Below are positions 29,007-39,201 of a DNA stretch of 56,438 nucleotides, piece by piece (the stretch's first letter is position 1; each line of letters begins with the position of its first letter). The notes under the pieces are model-generated. The model made no database searches. It saw nothing but the letters and a program-made list of their open reading frames with translations, and was not told the origin of the DNA. The DNA comes from Betaproteobacteria bacterium (GTDB lineage Bacteria > Pseudomonadota > Gammaproteobacteria > Burkholderiales > Burkholderiaceae_C). A program made the translations under genes and the position numbers. The stretch covers positions 1-56,438 of the forward strand of contig JABCYW010000025.1 of NCBI GenBank assembly GCA_013289985.1, written 5' to 3'.

Positions 29007-29041
29007 AATATGAAATCGCTTTCAGAAAGCGCTTTCATATT
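29007..29041. promoter_or_regulatory. 35-bp LacI-type operator palindrome
   Basis: Two 17-base arms around a central A, with a single mismatch. Each half contains GAAA(T/G)CGCTTTC, the core form bound by LacI/GalR-family repressors. It begins right after the predicted transcription start of the leftward operon (about 29043), the classic repressor position. No LacI-family gene is in the window, so the regulator acts from elsewhere. Confidence 0.8.
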
Positions 29042-29049
29042 GCGGCGAG

Positions 29050-29078
29050 ACAATATGCCCCGGCTTCGGCGCTGTCAA
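29050..29078 (-). promoter_or_regulatory. Sigma-70 promoter of PEP-CTERM/GH16 operon
   Basis: On the - strand TTGACA (29078-29073), a 17-base spacer, then TATTGT (29055-29050). The -35 is a perfect consensus. The start would be near 29043, placing the LacI-type palindrome immediately downstream. Confidence 0.75.
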
Positions 29079-29265
29079 TGCGGCGTGCCCGGAACCGCGG
29101 GTTTGTCCCTGCCGGCGTGTGAAACGACAAACCAGGAGGCGGCGAGTCCTGATCCCCGCCGGCGGCGTCGCGCCAGGCGACGCCTGTTCGTGAAGGATTT
29201 CATGGATTCGCGCCGGCGTGGCGCGCTGTCACGGCGCCGTCTTGCATGCCACCGAGACTGGCGGC

Positions 29266-29397
29266 ATGAAGAAGATCCTTCTCTCCGCACTGCAGATCGC
29301 CCGCACCGATCGCAACGTGCAGGACGCCGCGTTCTGCACCGCCTGCTGGCTCGGATTCGCGAGCGTCGTCATCGCGTCGGTGGCGCTGCCCGCCTGA
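29266..29397 (+). CDS. Possible 43-residue membrane protein
   Basis: ATG to TGA, 43 codons: basic start MKKILLSALQIARTDRN, two Cys in FCTACWLGF, then a hydrophobic end ASVVIASVALP that could be a membrane helix. Codon use has host-like third positions. No ribosome site is obvious and no family is known. It stands alone between the glucanase promoter and the S53 peptidase gene. Confidence 0.35.
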   Translation: MKKILLSALQIARTDRNVQDAAFCTACWLGFASVVIASVALPA

Positions 29398-29678
29398 GGG
29401 CCCGCGCGCGATCCGTCCTGCGGCTTTCCCGCGCCTGAACGGCGATTCGCCGATCGCTATCCGCCCATCTCGCCTGTTAGCCGCGATCACTGCGATCTGC
29501 GGGATGAGCGCGTGCGCCGGCTACCGAAACGAGGGGGATCGCGGCGATACCCCCCACTGCATGGGATGGGCCCTGGAGCCTGCCGGCGCGCACGATGCGT
29601 CGGCACTTCAACGGCCCTCGCGAGCCCGCCGTCCTCACGGCGCCGCAGCGCGGGAGGCCTTCCTCAGGAGACCCTCCG

Positions 29679-32228
29679 ATGTCCGCTCAATCCATCCCCG
29701 CCCACTACCAACGCATCGAAGGCACCGAACGCCTTCCGTCCGCGTCCGCCACGCGCCAGGGTCCGGCCGACGCCCGCGAGACGGTGCAGGTCACGATCTC
29801 GCTGCGCCGTCGCACCGACGGCGCGCCGACGCCGGACTTCAACGCCGTCGCCTCGGTGGCGCTGAACGCGCGCAAGCCGCTGTCGGCCGACGAGTTCGCG
29901 GGCAAGTACGGCGCGCATCCGCAGGACATCGCCAAGGTGGTGGACTTCGTGCAGACCGCCGGCATGAAGGTGCTCGAGACCAACGCCGCCCGCCGCACCG
30001 TGGTCGCCTCGGGCACGGTGGCGCAGATGAACCAGGCCTTCGCGGTCGACCTGGGCCGCTACACCGCGAACGCGCCGGCGCGCGCCCGCAACGTGGCACC
30101 CGTGTCCGAGACCTATCGCGGCCGCGACGGCTTCGTGCACGTGCCGAAGGCGCTGGGCGACATCGTGCTGGGCGTCTTCGGCCTCGACAACCGCACCGTC
30201 CTCAAGCGCAACAGCGCCGATCCGGCCAACACGCACACGCTGACGATCCCGACGCTCAAGCAGCTCTACAACTTCCCGACCAACTCGGCGGCCGGCCAGA
30301 CCATCGGCATCGTGTCGCTGTCGGGCTACGCGATCCACGACGTGCAGCTGTTGTTCAACGGCCTGGGCGCCGGCTACACGATGCCCGTGGTGCACGACGT
30401 GTCGGTGTTCGGCACCAACTCCGGCAGCGATCCCTACGGCGAGACCACCCAGGACATCGGCATCGCCGCAGCCGCCGCCAACGGCGCGGCCATCGCGGTC
30501 TACATCACGCAGGGCACGCAGCTCGGCTGGGTCGACCTGGTGCATCGCGTCGCGCACCCGAACGCGGGCGATCCGCAGTGCTCGGTGCTGTCGAGCAGCT
30601 GGTACATCGCCAACGGCGACGACGCGGCCACGCTGGCGGCCGAGGGCGTCACCGCGGCCTTCGTCAACGCGGTGACGGCCGCGTTCCAGGACGCCGCGAT
30701 CCAGGGCATCACCGTGTGCATCGCGTGCGGCGACACTGGCTCGAACTCCAAGGTCAACGACGGCAAGGCGCACGTGCAGTACCCGGGCAGCGACCCGTGG
30801 GTGCTGGCCGTGGGCGGCACGACGGTGGGCAACGTCTCGGGCTCGAGCTTCGAGGAATACGTCTGGAACGACCCGAGCCCCACCGATCCGTCGCACTGGG
30901 GCACCACCGGCGGCGGCATCAGCGACTTCTTCGCGTTGCCGTCCTACCAGGCCGCCGCGGGCGTGCCGGCCTCGGTGAACGCGGGCCACCGCGTGGGCCG
31001 CGGCGTCCCCGACGTGGCGGCCAACGCGAGCTACAACGCCGGCTATGCGGGCCTGTACCTGAACGGCAGCCCGATGATCGGCAACGGCACCAGCGCGTCC
31101 GCGCCGCTGTGGGCGGGCTTCGTCGCCACGCTCAACGCCGCGATGGGCACGCGGCTGGGCTTCATCAATCCCATCCTCTACTCGAAGGGCTCCGACGCGT
31201 TCCGCGACATCGTGCCCGGCGGCGGCCCCGCCAACAACGCCAACGGCGGCACGGCGGGCTATCCCGCGGGGCCGGGCTGGGACGCCTGCACCGGCTGGGG
31301 CAGCATCGACGGCCTGAAGATGCTCAACATGCTGCGCGGCGCGGGCCTGCCGCCGGGACTGGCCGACTTCAACGGCAAGCTCTACATGGCGTGGAAGGGC
31401 ATCGAGCACGACCAGCGCATCTGGTTCTCCAGCTTCAACGGCGCGGCCTGGGCGCCGCAGCAGTTCGTGGGCGGCGTCGCCACGAGCTGCGGCGTGTCGC
31501 TGGCGGCGTTCAACGGCAAGCTCTACATGGCCTGGAAGGGCATGGACGCCGACGAGGGGATCTATTTCTCCAGCTTCGACGGCAGCTCGTGGGCGCCGCA
31601 GCAGAACGTGCCCGGCATCGCCACCAGCACGGGGCCGTCGCTGGCGGTGTTCAACGGCAGGCTGTTCATGGCGTGGAAGGGCATGGTCAGCGACCAGCGC
31701 CTCTGGTACTCGAACTTCGACGGCAGCCACTGGGCGCCGCAGCAGTTCATCTCCGGCGTGGCCAGCAGCGTCGGACCGATGCTGGCGGTGTTCCAGGGCA
31801 GCCTCCACGCGATCTGGAAGGGCATGGACGAGGACCAGGCCCTCTGGTACTCGAACTTCAACGGCACGGCCTGGGCAGCCCAGAAACAGGTGCCCGGCGT
31901 GGCCTCCAGCGAGGGAGCGTCGATCGCGGTCTACAACAACCGGCTGTACGCGGCGTGGAAGGGCATGAGCGACGACGAGCGCATCTGGACGTCGAGCTTC
32001 GACGGCACGTCGTGGGTGGCGCAGGCGGTGGTTGCGGGCGTGGGCACCAGCGTCGGGCCGTCGCTGACGGTCTTCAACAACCGGCTCTACATGACATGGA
32101 AGGGCATCACGGGCGACGACCGCGTGTTCTACACGAACTTCAACGGCGCGACCTGGGCGCCGCAGCAGCAGATCGTGGGCATCGGCACCAACCCGTTCGA
32201 CCTGCGCGAGCCCGTCAACGACCGGTGA
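29679..32228 (+). CDS. S53 sedolisin/kumamolisin-type peptidase with six C-terminal repeats
   Basis: 849 residues; CAGGAG lies 9 bases before the ATG. Pro-domain (about 30-180), then the S53 catalytic domain (about 190-555). Active-site residues: Glu255 and Asp259 in ETTQDIG, Asp352 in IACGDTGSN, Ser472 in GNGTSASAP; the calcium site near DACTGWGSIDG is present. From 31359 six tandem 47-residue repeats follow (L-A-x-F-N-G-K-L-Y-M-A-W-K-G type), likely a lectin-like beta-propeller. Sedolisins are acid serine-carboxyl proteases. No classical signal peptide is seen, so export may use another route. The tail probably targets the enzyme to a surface or sugar. Its end overlaps the convergent channel gene by 14 bases. 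Confidence 0.92.
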   Translation: MSAQSIPAHYQRIEGTERLPSASATRQGPADARETVQVTISLRRRTDGAPTPDFNAVASVALNARKPLSADEFAGKYGAHPQDIAKVVDFVQTAGMKVLETNAARRTVVASGTVAQMNQAFAVDLGRYTANAPARARNVAPVSETYRGRDGFVHVPKALGDIVLGVFGLDNRTVLKRNSADPANTHTLTIPTLKQLYNFPTNSAAGQTIGIVSLSGYAIHDVQLLFNGLGAGYTMPVVHDVSVFGTNSGSDPYGETTQDIGIAAAAANGAAIAVYITQGTQLGWVDLVHRVAHPNAGDPQCSVLSSSWYIANGDDAATLAAEGVTAAFVNAVTAAFQDAAIQGITVCIACGDTGSNSKVNDGKAHVQYPGSDPWVLAVGGTTVGNVSGSSFEEYVWNDPSPTDPSHWGTTGGGISDFFALPSYQAAAGVPASVNAGHRVGRGVPDVAANASYNAGYAGLYLNGSPMIGNGTSASAPLWAGFVATLNAAMGTRLGFINPILYSKGSDAFRDIVPGGGPANNANGGTAGYPAGPGWDACTGWGSIDGLKMLNMLRGAGLPPGLADFNGKLYMAWKGIEHDQRIWFSSFNGAAWAPQQFVGGVATSCGVSLAAFNGKLYMAWKGMDADEGIYFSSFDGSSWAPQQNVPGIATSTGPSLAVFNGRLFMAWKGMVSDQRLWYSNFDGSHWAPQQFISGVASSVGPMLAVFQGSLHAIWKGMDEDQALWYSNFNGTAWAAQKQVPGVASSEGASIAVYNNRLYAAWKGMSDDERIWTSSFDGTSWVAQAVVAGVGTSVGPSLTVFNNRLYMTWKGITGDDRVFYTNFNGATWAPQQQIVGIGTNPFDLREPVNDR
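31359..32204 (+). repeat. Six tandem 141-bp repeats in the S53 gene
   Basis: Units start at 31359, 31500, 31641, 31782, 31923 and 32064, each 47 codons. Conserved core: FNG(K/R)LYMAWKG, then a variable acidic D/E-containing turn, then SSF(N/D)G-x-x-WAPQQ and G(V/I)ATS-x-GPS. The sixth unit runs into the C-terminus. Regular unit length suggests a propeller or solenoid that grew by duplication. Confidence 0.92.
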
Positions 32229-33195
32229 GCGCGCCTCGGGCCTTGCGCCGGCCCTCGGCCTGGCGCTGGAGGGCCGCCAGCGCCAGCGCCCGGGTCTGGT
32301 ACGGGTGCTGGCAGCGGAAGATGCAGCGACCGTGGGTGTTGTGCGCGAGCTTGGCGCACAGCACCTGCGACCGGCCCGTGAAGAGCCGGTAGGCCTCCAC
32401 CGCCAGCTGCATGCCCAGCAGCGGCGGCAGGAGGTTGAACCAGCCAAGGAGCGTGGCGTCGCCGGACAGGTCGACGGCCAGCAGGCGCGCCGGGTTCATG
32501 CCGAATCCGGACAGCGGCGCGGCGCAGCCGACGACCAGCATCGCCAGCAGGCCGTAGAGAACGCCCGTCCAGCGGAACCAGCTCGCGTGGTTGCTGGTGA
32601 ACAGGATCAGCAGCATCGCGCCGGCCGACAGCGCCAGCGCGGTGACGAACGCGGCCCACCCGCCGGTCGGCCCGATGGAGGCCGACAACGACCCCGGCGG
32701 CGTCCCCTCGGGCAGCAGCACGCCGCTGCGCAGCAGCGACACCGCGGCGAGCCCCGCGCCCACTTGCGCCAGCAGGTAGAACAGCGCGTCCCAGCGGCCG
32801 ATCTTGCCGAGCCGCAGGTAGGCGAGGGTGATGGCGGGGTTCAGGTGGCTGCCCGAGCGTCGGCCCCATGGCGAATAGACCATGCCCATCAGCACCAGCC
32901 CCATCGCGATACCGACCAGAGCATGGCGCGCCGGCAGGCCGAGCGAGTTCGGCAGGAGGCCGCCGGCGGTTCCCCGGGCCCACGCGGACACCGCACCCGC
33001 GAGCAGCAGGAACACGCACAGGAACAACGCCTCCACGCCGTATTCGGGCCAGTGGCGACGCAGGGTCTCGGCGAGCGGCAGGTCGGCCTCCGCCGCGAGC
33101 GCGCTGCCGGGCTCCGGGCGCGGCTCCGCGCGGCGATCCCGCAGGAGGCGCCCGGGCGACGAGAGGCCGGCGGTAGGATGGGGAGGCATGGGCAT
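32215..33195 (-). CDS. MIP/aquaporin-family channel with cytoplasmic extensions
   Basis: 326 residues. Both MIP half-helix motifs are present: SHLNPAITLAYLRLG and GFGMNPARLLAVDL, with six membrane helices between about 65 and 265. MIP channels pass water, glycerol or small solutes. An N-terminal Pro/Arg-rich tail of about 60 residues and a C-terminal Cys/His-rich basic tail (LCAKLAHNTHGRCIFRCQH) are unusual. The C-terminal pattern could bind a metal. The start is uncertain; ATG 33195 is used, 33189 is equally possible. Convergent with the S53 gene, with a 14-base overlap. Confidence 0.85.
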   Translation of the reverse strand: MPMPPHPTAGLSSPGRLLRDRRAEPRPEPGSALAAEADLPLAETLRRHWPEYGVEALFLCVFLLLAGAVSAWARGTAGGLLPNSLGLPARHALVGIAMGLVLMGMVYSPWGRRSGSHLNPAITLAYLRLGKIGRWDALFYLLAQVGAGLAAVSLLRSGVLLPEGTPPGSLSASIGPTGGWAAFVTALALSAGAMLLILFTSNHASWFRWTGVLYGLLAMLVVGCAAPLSGFGMNPARLLAVDLSGDATLLGWFNLLPPLLGMQLAVEAYRLFTGRSQVLCAKLAHNTHGRCIFRCQHPYQTRALALAALQRQAEGRRKARGALTGR

Positions 33196-33265
33196 GCTCA
33201 AGTGACGGGCTCGCGGCAATCGATGTTCCGAGTCGCGGGAGCTTGCGCGATTTTCGGAGACCCCA

Positions 33266-33294
33266 TTGCGCCGAAAAGCAGTACTGTATATATT
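33266..33294 (+). promoter_or_regulatory. Sigma-70 promoter of radical SAM gene
   Basis: TTGCGC (33266-33271), 17-base spacer, TATATT (33289-33294). The predicted start of transcription is at or next to 33301, the A of the first ATG, so the message may be leaderless or begin translation at the ATG at 33328. Confidence 0.65.
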
Positions 33295-33301
33295 TACAGA
33301 A
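33282..33301. promoter_or_regulatory. LexA (SOS) box
   Basis: TACTGTATATATTTACAG (33282-33299) has the CTGT-N8-ACAG core and the AT-rich centre of a strong LexA site. It covers the -10 element and reaches the ATG of the radical SAM gene, so LexA binding would block transcription directly. Confidence 0.85.
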
Positions 33302-34521
33302 TGCCTGCGCGCCGCACCGTTCCCATCATGCCCTTGCTCCTGGCCCCCGCCAACGGCGGCTTTCGCGTGGTCGATCCCGCGGATGCGACGGCAGGCGCGG
33401 AGGGCGGCCCGGCGCCGATCCTGAAGGGGCGTGGCACCGCCTGGGCCATCGCCCATCGCTTCGAGAAGGACGCCCGGGAAGCCGTCGACGACGGCTGGGG
33501 CGCGCTCGACCAGGTGGCCGAGGAACAACACCTCGCGCCCGGCACCACGATCATCGAGGAGCACTGCAAGCGCATCCTCAGCACCAACGATTCGCCCGAC
33601 ATCGAGTTCGACGTCGCCATCAACCCGTACCGGGGCTGCGAGCACGGCTGCATCTACTGCTTCGCGCGGCCCACGCACAGCTACCTGAACCTGTCCCCGG
33701 GGCTAGCCTTCGAGACGCGCATCATCGCCAAGGTCAACGCGGCGGAGCGCCTGCGCGAGGCCCTGGCCCGGCCGGGCTACGTGCCCCTGCACATCAACCT
33801 CGGCTCCGCCACCGACGCCTACCAGCCGGTCGAGCGCAAGCTGGGGATCACGCGCGGCCTCCTCGAGGTGCTCACCGAGTGCCGGCACGCCTTCGCCATC
33901 GTCACCAAGTCGTCGGGCGTGGAGCGCGACCTCGATCTCGTCGGCGAGATGGGTCGGGCCGGCATGGCCGTGGTCTACATGTCCATCACCACGCTCGACA
34001 GCGGGCTGTCGCGCATCATGGAGCCGCGCGCCGCCGCGCCGCACCGGCGCCTGCGCACGATCGAGGCGCTTGCGCGCGCGGGTGTGCCCGTGGGCGTAAG
34101 CGCGTCGCCCATGATCCCGTTCATCAACGAACCCGAGCTGGAGCACATCCTCGCGGCGGCGCGCGACGCCGGCGCCCGCAGCGCGTTCAGCACGGTGGTG
34201 CGCCTGCCCTGGGAGGTGAACCCGCTGTTCCAGCAGTGGCTGGAGGCTCATTTCCCCGACCGCGCCGCCCGCGTGATGGGCCGCGTGCGCGACATGCGCG
34301 GCGGCAAGGACTACGACGCCGACTTCGGCACGCGCATGCGCGGCAGCGGGCCGTGGGCGCAGATGCTGCGCGATCGCTTCAACGTCGCCGTCAACCGGCT
34401 GGGGTTCAGCCGCGAGCGCCAGCCGCTCGATCTTTCGCAATTCGTGCCGCCGGCGGCCGCGGCGCGTCCGACGGCGGCGTCAAGAGCGGCCGAGGCGGCC
34501 GGACAAGGGAGCCTGTTTTGA
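33301..34521 (+). CDS. PA0069-family radical SAM protein, SOS-controlled
   Basis: 406 residues. The radical SAM cluster motif is Cys113-x3-Cys117-x2-Cys120 in CEHGCIYCFARP; further family blocks are INPYRGCEHG, HINLGSATDAYQPVE and MSITTLDSGLSRIMEPRA. The family is SplB-like in sequence, the spore photoproduct lyase fold, but its reaction is not established. A LexA box overlaps promoter and start, which places it in the DNA damage response; from memory the Pseudomonas relative is also LexA-regulated. The start could be ATG 33328, nine codons later, if the message is not leaderless. Confidence 0.9.
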   Translation: MPARRTVPIMPLLLAPANGGFRVVDPADATAGAEGGPAPILKGRGTAWAIAHRFEKDAREAVDDGWGALDQVAEEQHLAPGTTIIEEHCKRILSTNDSPDIEFDVAINPYRGCEHGCIYCFARPTHSYLNLSPGLAFETRIIAKVNAAERLREALARPGYVPLHINLGSATDAYQPVERKLGITRGLLEVLTECRHAFAIVTKSSGVERDLDLVGEMGRAGMAVVYMSITTLDSGLSRIMEPRAAAPHRRLRTIEALARAGVPVGVSASPMIPFINEPELEHILAAARDAGARSAFSTVVRLPWEVNPLFQQWLEAHFPDRAARVMGRVRDMRGGKDYDADFGTRMRGSGPWAQMLRDRFNVAVNRLGFSRERQPLDLSQFVPPAAAARPTAASRAAEAAGQGSLF

Positions 34522-34656
34522 AGTCGTCCGATGAATCGCGGCGCACGCCCGTCGCGCGGCGGCCCTGGCCGTTCTACGCGGCGTTGCCCGATGAGGCAGG
34601 GCTGCCGGCGCGGAGCCCGGAAGCCCGCAAGCCCGGGAACGACGACCCCGGCCAGG

Positions 34657-34678
34657 AAAAGGCCGCCCGAAGGCGGCC
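34657..34678 (-). terminator. Intrinsic terminator of dnaJ
   Basis: On the - strand GGCCGCC-TTCG-GGCGGCC followed by TTTT. A 7-bp GC stem closed by the very stable TTCG loop, 19 bases after the dnaJ stop. It also lies in the way of any gene read through from the radical SAM end. Confidence 0.92.
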
Positions 34679-34696
34679 AACCAGCCTTGCTTAGCC

Positions 34697-35839
34697 TTAC
34701 TTGAACAGATCCTTCACCCGATCCGTCCAGCTCTTGGAGTTCGGCGAGTGCTTGTCGCCACCCTTGCGCAGCGATTCGTCGAGCTCCTTGAACAACTTGC
34801 GCTGGTGCTCGGTGAGCTTGATGGGCGTCTCGAGGGTGATGTGGCAGTACAGGTCGCCCGGGTAGCTGGAGCGGATGCCCTTGATGCCCTTGCCGCGCAG
34901 GCGGAAGGTCTTGCCGTGCTGGGTGCCTTCGGGCAGCTCGATCTCGACCTTGCCGCTCAGGGTGGGCACCTCGATCGAGCCGCCCAGCGCGGCCTGCGTC
35001 ATGGGCACCGGCACCGTGCAGTGCAGGTCGTCGCCGTCGCGCTCGAAGATGTCGTGCTGCTTGATCCGGATCTCGATGTAGAGGTCGCCGGACGGGCCGC
35101 CGTTGGGGCCCGGCTCGCCGTTGCCCGACGAGCGGATACGCATGCCTTCGTTGATGCCCGCGGGAATCTTGACTTCCAGCGTCTTGGTCTTCTTGATGCG
35201 GCCCTGGCCCGAGCAGGCGGGGCAGGGCTCGGGGATGATCTTGCCCGTGCCGTGGCAGTTGGGGCAGGTCTGCTGGATCGAGAAGAAGCCCTGGCGCATG
35301 TGCACCGTGCCGGCGCCCGAGCAGGTGGGGCAGGTCTTGGGCGAGGTGCCCGGCTTGGCGCCCGAGCCCTTGCAGGTGTCGCAGTTCTCCCAGCTGGGCA
35401 CGCGGATCTGCGTGTCCTTGCCGGCCGCGGCTTCCTCCAGCGTGATCTCCATCGCGTAGCTGAGATCGTTGCCGCGATACACCTGCTTGCCGCCGGCGCC
35501 GCCGCGGCGCTGGCCACCCGCGCCGCCGAAGATGTCGCCGAAGATGTCGCCGAACGCCTCTGCGAAGCCGCCGAAGCCTTCGCCGCCCGCGCCGTGGCCC
35601 ATGTTCGGGTCGACGCCGGCGTGGCCGTACTGGTCGTAGGCCGCCTTCTTCTGCGGGTCGGAGAGCATCTCGTAGGCCTCCTTGGCCTCCTTGAACTTCT
35701 CCTCGGACGTCTTCGCACCGTCACCCTGGTTGCGGTCCGGGTGGTGCTTCATCGCGAGCTTGCGATAGGCCTTCTTGATGTCGTCGTCGGACGCACCCTT
35801 CGTCAGGCCAAGGACTTCGTAGTAATCGCGTTTGCTCAT
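34697..35839 (-). CDS. dnaJ: Chaperone protein DnaJ (Hsp40)
   Basis: 380 residues, start [12 protein letters not shown] (an in-frame TTG two codons earlier is rejected). J domain (1-70) with the HPD tripeptide in KHHPDRN, a Gly/Phe-rich linker (about 75-125), the zinc domain with four CxxCxGxG repeats ([32 protein letters not shown]), and two substrate domains. It delivers unfolded proteins to DnaK and triggers its ATPase. Downstream of dnaK by 157 bases, in the conserved grpE-dnaK-dnaJ order. Confidence 0.97.
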   Translation of the reverse strand: MSKRDYYEVLGLTKGASDDDIKKAYRKLAMKHHPDRNQGDGAKTSEEKFKEAKEAYEMLSDPQKKAAYDQYGHAGVDPNMGHGAGGEGFGGFAEAFGDIFGDIFGGAGGQRRGGAGGKQVYRGNDLSYAMEITLEEAAAGKDTQIRVPSWENCDTCKGSGAKPGTSPKTCPTCSGAGTVHMRQGFFSIQQTCPNCHGTGKIIPEPCPACSGQGRIKKTKTLEVKIPAGINEGMRIRSSGNGEPGPNGGPSGDLYIEIRIKQHDIFERDGDDLHCTVPVPMTQAALGGSIEVPTLSGKVEIELPEGTQHGKTFRLRGKGIKGIRSSYPGDLYCHITLETPIKLTEHQRKLFKELDESLRKGGDKHSPNSKSWTDRVKDLFK

Positions 35840-35996
35840 GGGCAATTATCTTTTCAGGGCGCGGCGGGAACCGGGCAGGGCAGGCGCAGGAAACGTGCAG
35901 GAACGCACCGGAAACGCCTTCAACTAGCGAGAAAGGCCGGCAGCCTGCTCATGCATTCGCACAAGCAAGTCACCGGCCATCCACCGAAGCGAAGCT

Positions 35997-37952
<1,956 letters not shown>

Positions 37953-38000
37953 TTGGTTTCTCCTGCGAAGCTGTTGAAGCTGGATTTGCTGTTGTTTTCG

Positions 38001-38028
38001 AGATGCGGCTGACGGAGTCTTATTCAAG
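38001..38028 (-). promoter_or_regulatory. Sigma-32-like promoter of dnaK
   Basis: On the - strand CTTGAAT, 13-base spacer, CCGCATCT, matching the heat-shock consensus CTTGAAA-N(11-16)-CCCCATNT with two mismatches. It lies 49 bases before the dnaK start. Confidence 0.7.
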
Positions 38029-38090
38029 GGCGAAAGGCGCGTCCGACGGCACTTTCACGCTGGAATCGGCGCCCGCGGGCCCGTTTTTCG

Positions 38091-38630
38091 TCATTTCGGC
38101 GCGGACACCGTGACCAGCGCCGGACGCAGCACGCGGTCGGCGATCAGGTAGCCCTTCTGCAGCACGGTGACGATCGTGTTGGCCTCCTGGTCGGCCGGCA
38201 CCATCGAGATGGCCTGGTGCTGGTGCGGGTCGAACTTGGTGCCCGCGGGCGGCGCGATCTGGTTGACCTTGTTGCGCTCCAGCGCGGCGCCGAGTTGGCG
38301 CAGCGTGGCGTGCACGCCTTCGAGCACCTGTTCCACCGCGGCGCCCGGGGTGCCGATGGCGGCCTCCAGGCTGTCCTTGACCGGCAGCAGGCTGTCGGCG
38401 AAGGCTTCGACGGCGTACTTGCGGGCCTTGGCCACTTCCTCGTCGGCGCGGCGGCGGGCGTTCTGTGCATCGGCCTGCGCGCGCAGGCTCGCGTCGGTCA
38501 GCTCGGCCACCTTGGCCTCCAGCTCCGAGATGCGGGCGGCGTCGCCGCCCAGTCCGACGTCGAGCGGGGCAGCGCCGTCGTCGACCGGCGATTGCAGCGG
38601 GGCTTGCGGGGTTTGATCTTCCGGATTCAT
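38091..38630 (-). CDS. grpE: Nucleotide exchange factor GrpE
   Basis: 179 residues. Acidic disordered N-terminus, a long coiled coil ([20 protein letters not shown], about 34-95), and the beta-wing with the family block [10 protein letters not shown] and [20 protein letters not shown]. It releases ADP from DnaK. First gene of grpE-dnaK-dnaJ, behind a sigma-32-like promoter. No hrcA gene or CIRCE element was seen upstream, so control appears to be by sigma-32. Confidence 0.96.
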   Translation of the reverse strand: MNPEDQTPQAPLQSPVDDGAAPLDVGLGGDAARISELEAKVAELTDASLRAQADAQNARRRADEEVAKARKYAVEAFADSLLPVKDSLEAAIGTPGAAVEQVLEGVHATLRQLGAALERNKVNQIAPPAGTKFDPHQHQAISMVPADQEANTIVTVLQKGYLIADRVLRPALVTVSAPK

Positions 38631-38667
38631 GGTCTTGAACAGGGTTTTTCTGTCGCGTTGCGCGGGG

Positions 38668-38695
38668 ACATGGAGGCGGCGCCTCGGGTTTCAAG
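38668..38695 (-). promoter_or_regulatory. Sigma-32-like promoter of grpE
   Basis: On the - strand CTTGAAA (perfect -35), 13-base spacer, CTCCATGT (one mismatch to CCCCATNT). It lies 38 bases before the grpE ATG. The best heat-shock promoter in the window. Confidence 0.85.
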
Positions 38696-38741
38696 AGGCC
38701 GCACGATTATTTTGCCGAAGTGGCTCTCCGGCGCGGAGCGC

Positions 38742-39188
38742 CTACTCGTCCTCGACGGAGGCGCTCCACCGCTGCCAGTCGACCAGGTCGCGGCGGTCGC
38801 GCTTGGTCGGGCGGCCGAGTTCCTGCGCATTGGCGGGTTCGACGCCGAACTTGCGCGCCTCCGCGGCCTGCTGCTGGGCCCGGATGCTGGCCTCGGTCTC
38901 CTGGTACAGCGTGCGGGCCACCGTCGCCGGCCCCCGCATCGCGCCCAGGCCCAGAACCAGCAATTCACGCACCGAGCCCGGCTGGCGGATCTCGATGGTG
39001 TCGTTGATGCGCACCGAACGCGCCGGCTTGGCGGCCTGGCCGTTGACGTGCACGCGGCCCTTGTCGACCTCCTCGGCCGCGAGGCCGCGGGTCTTGAAGA
39101 AGCGCGCCACCCACAGCCACTTGTCGAGCCGCATGTCGGCGGCGGCGGCGGGAGCGGCGGAAGGCGGGGCGAGGGCGTGGCGGGTCAT
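38742..39188 (-). CDS. hslR: Heat shock protein 15 homologue, S4 RNA-binding
   Basis: 148 residues. An S4 domain (about 20-75; MRLDKWLWVARFFKTRGLA and GRVHVNGQAAKPARSV) and a basic C-terminal tail with GRPTKRDRRDLVDW, the Hsp15 arrangement. Hsp15 rescues 50S subunits stalled with nascent chain after heat shock. The Ala/Pro-rich first 18 residues are doubtful; MRLDKW at 39134 is an alternative start. It follows hemH by 13 bases and is upstream of the grpE heat-shock promoter. Confidence 0.9.
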   Translation of the reverse strand: MTRHALAPPSAAPAAAADMRLDKWLWVARFFKTRGLAAEEVDKGRVHVNGQAAKPARSVRINDTIEIRQPGSVRELLVLGLGAMRGPATVARTLYQETEASIRAQQQAAEARKFGVEPANAQELGRPTKRDRRDLVDWQRWSASVEDE

Positions 39189-39201
39189 TCGCAAATTCGC
39201 G

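Noticed and set aside
34518-34694. A 58-codon frame starting at TTG overlapping the radical SAM stop
   Set aside because: It runs through the dnaJ terminator hairpin, is Pro/Arg-rich and has no independent support.
38091-38760. CIRCE element (HrcA site) before grpE
   Set aside because: No TTAGCACTC-N9-GAGTGCTAA-like inverted repeat is present; the sigma-32-like promoter explains the region better.
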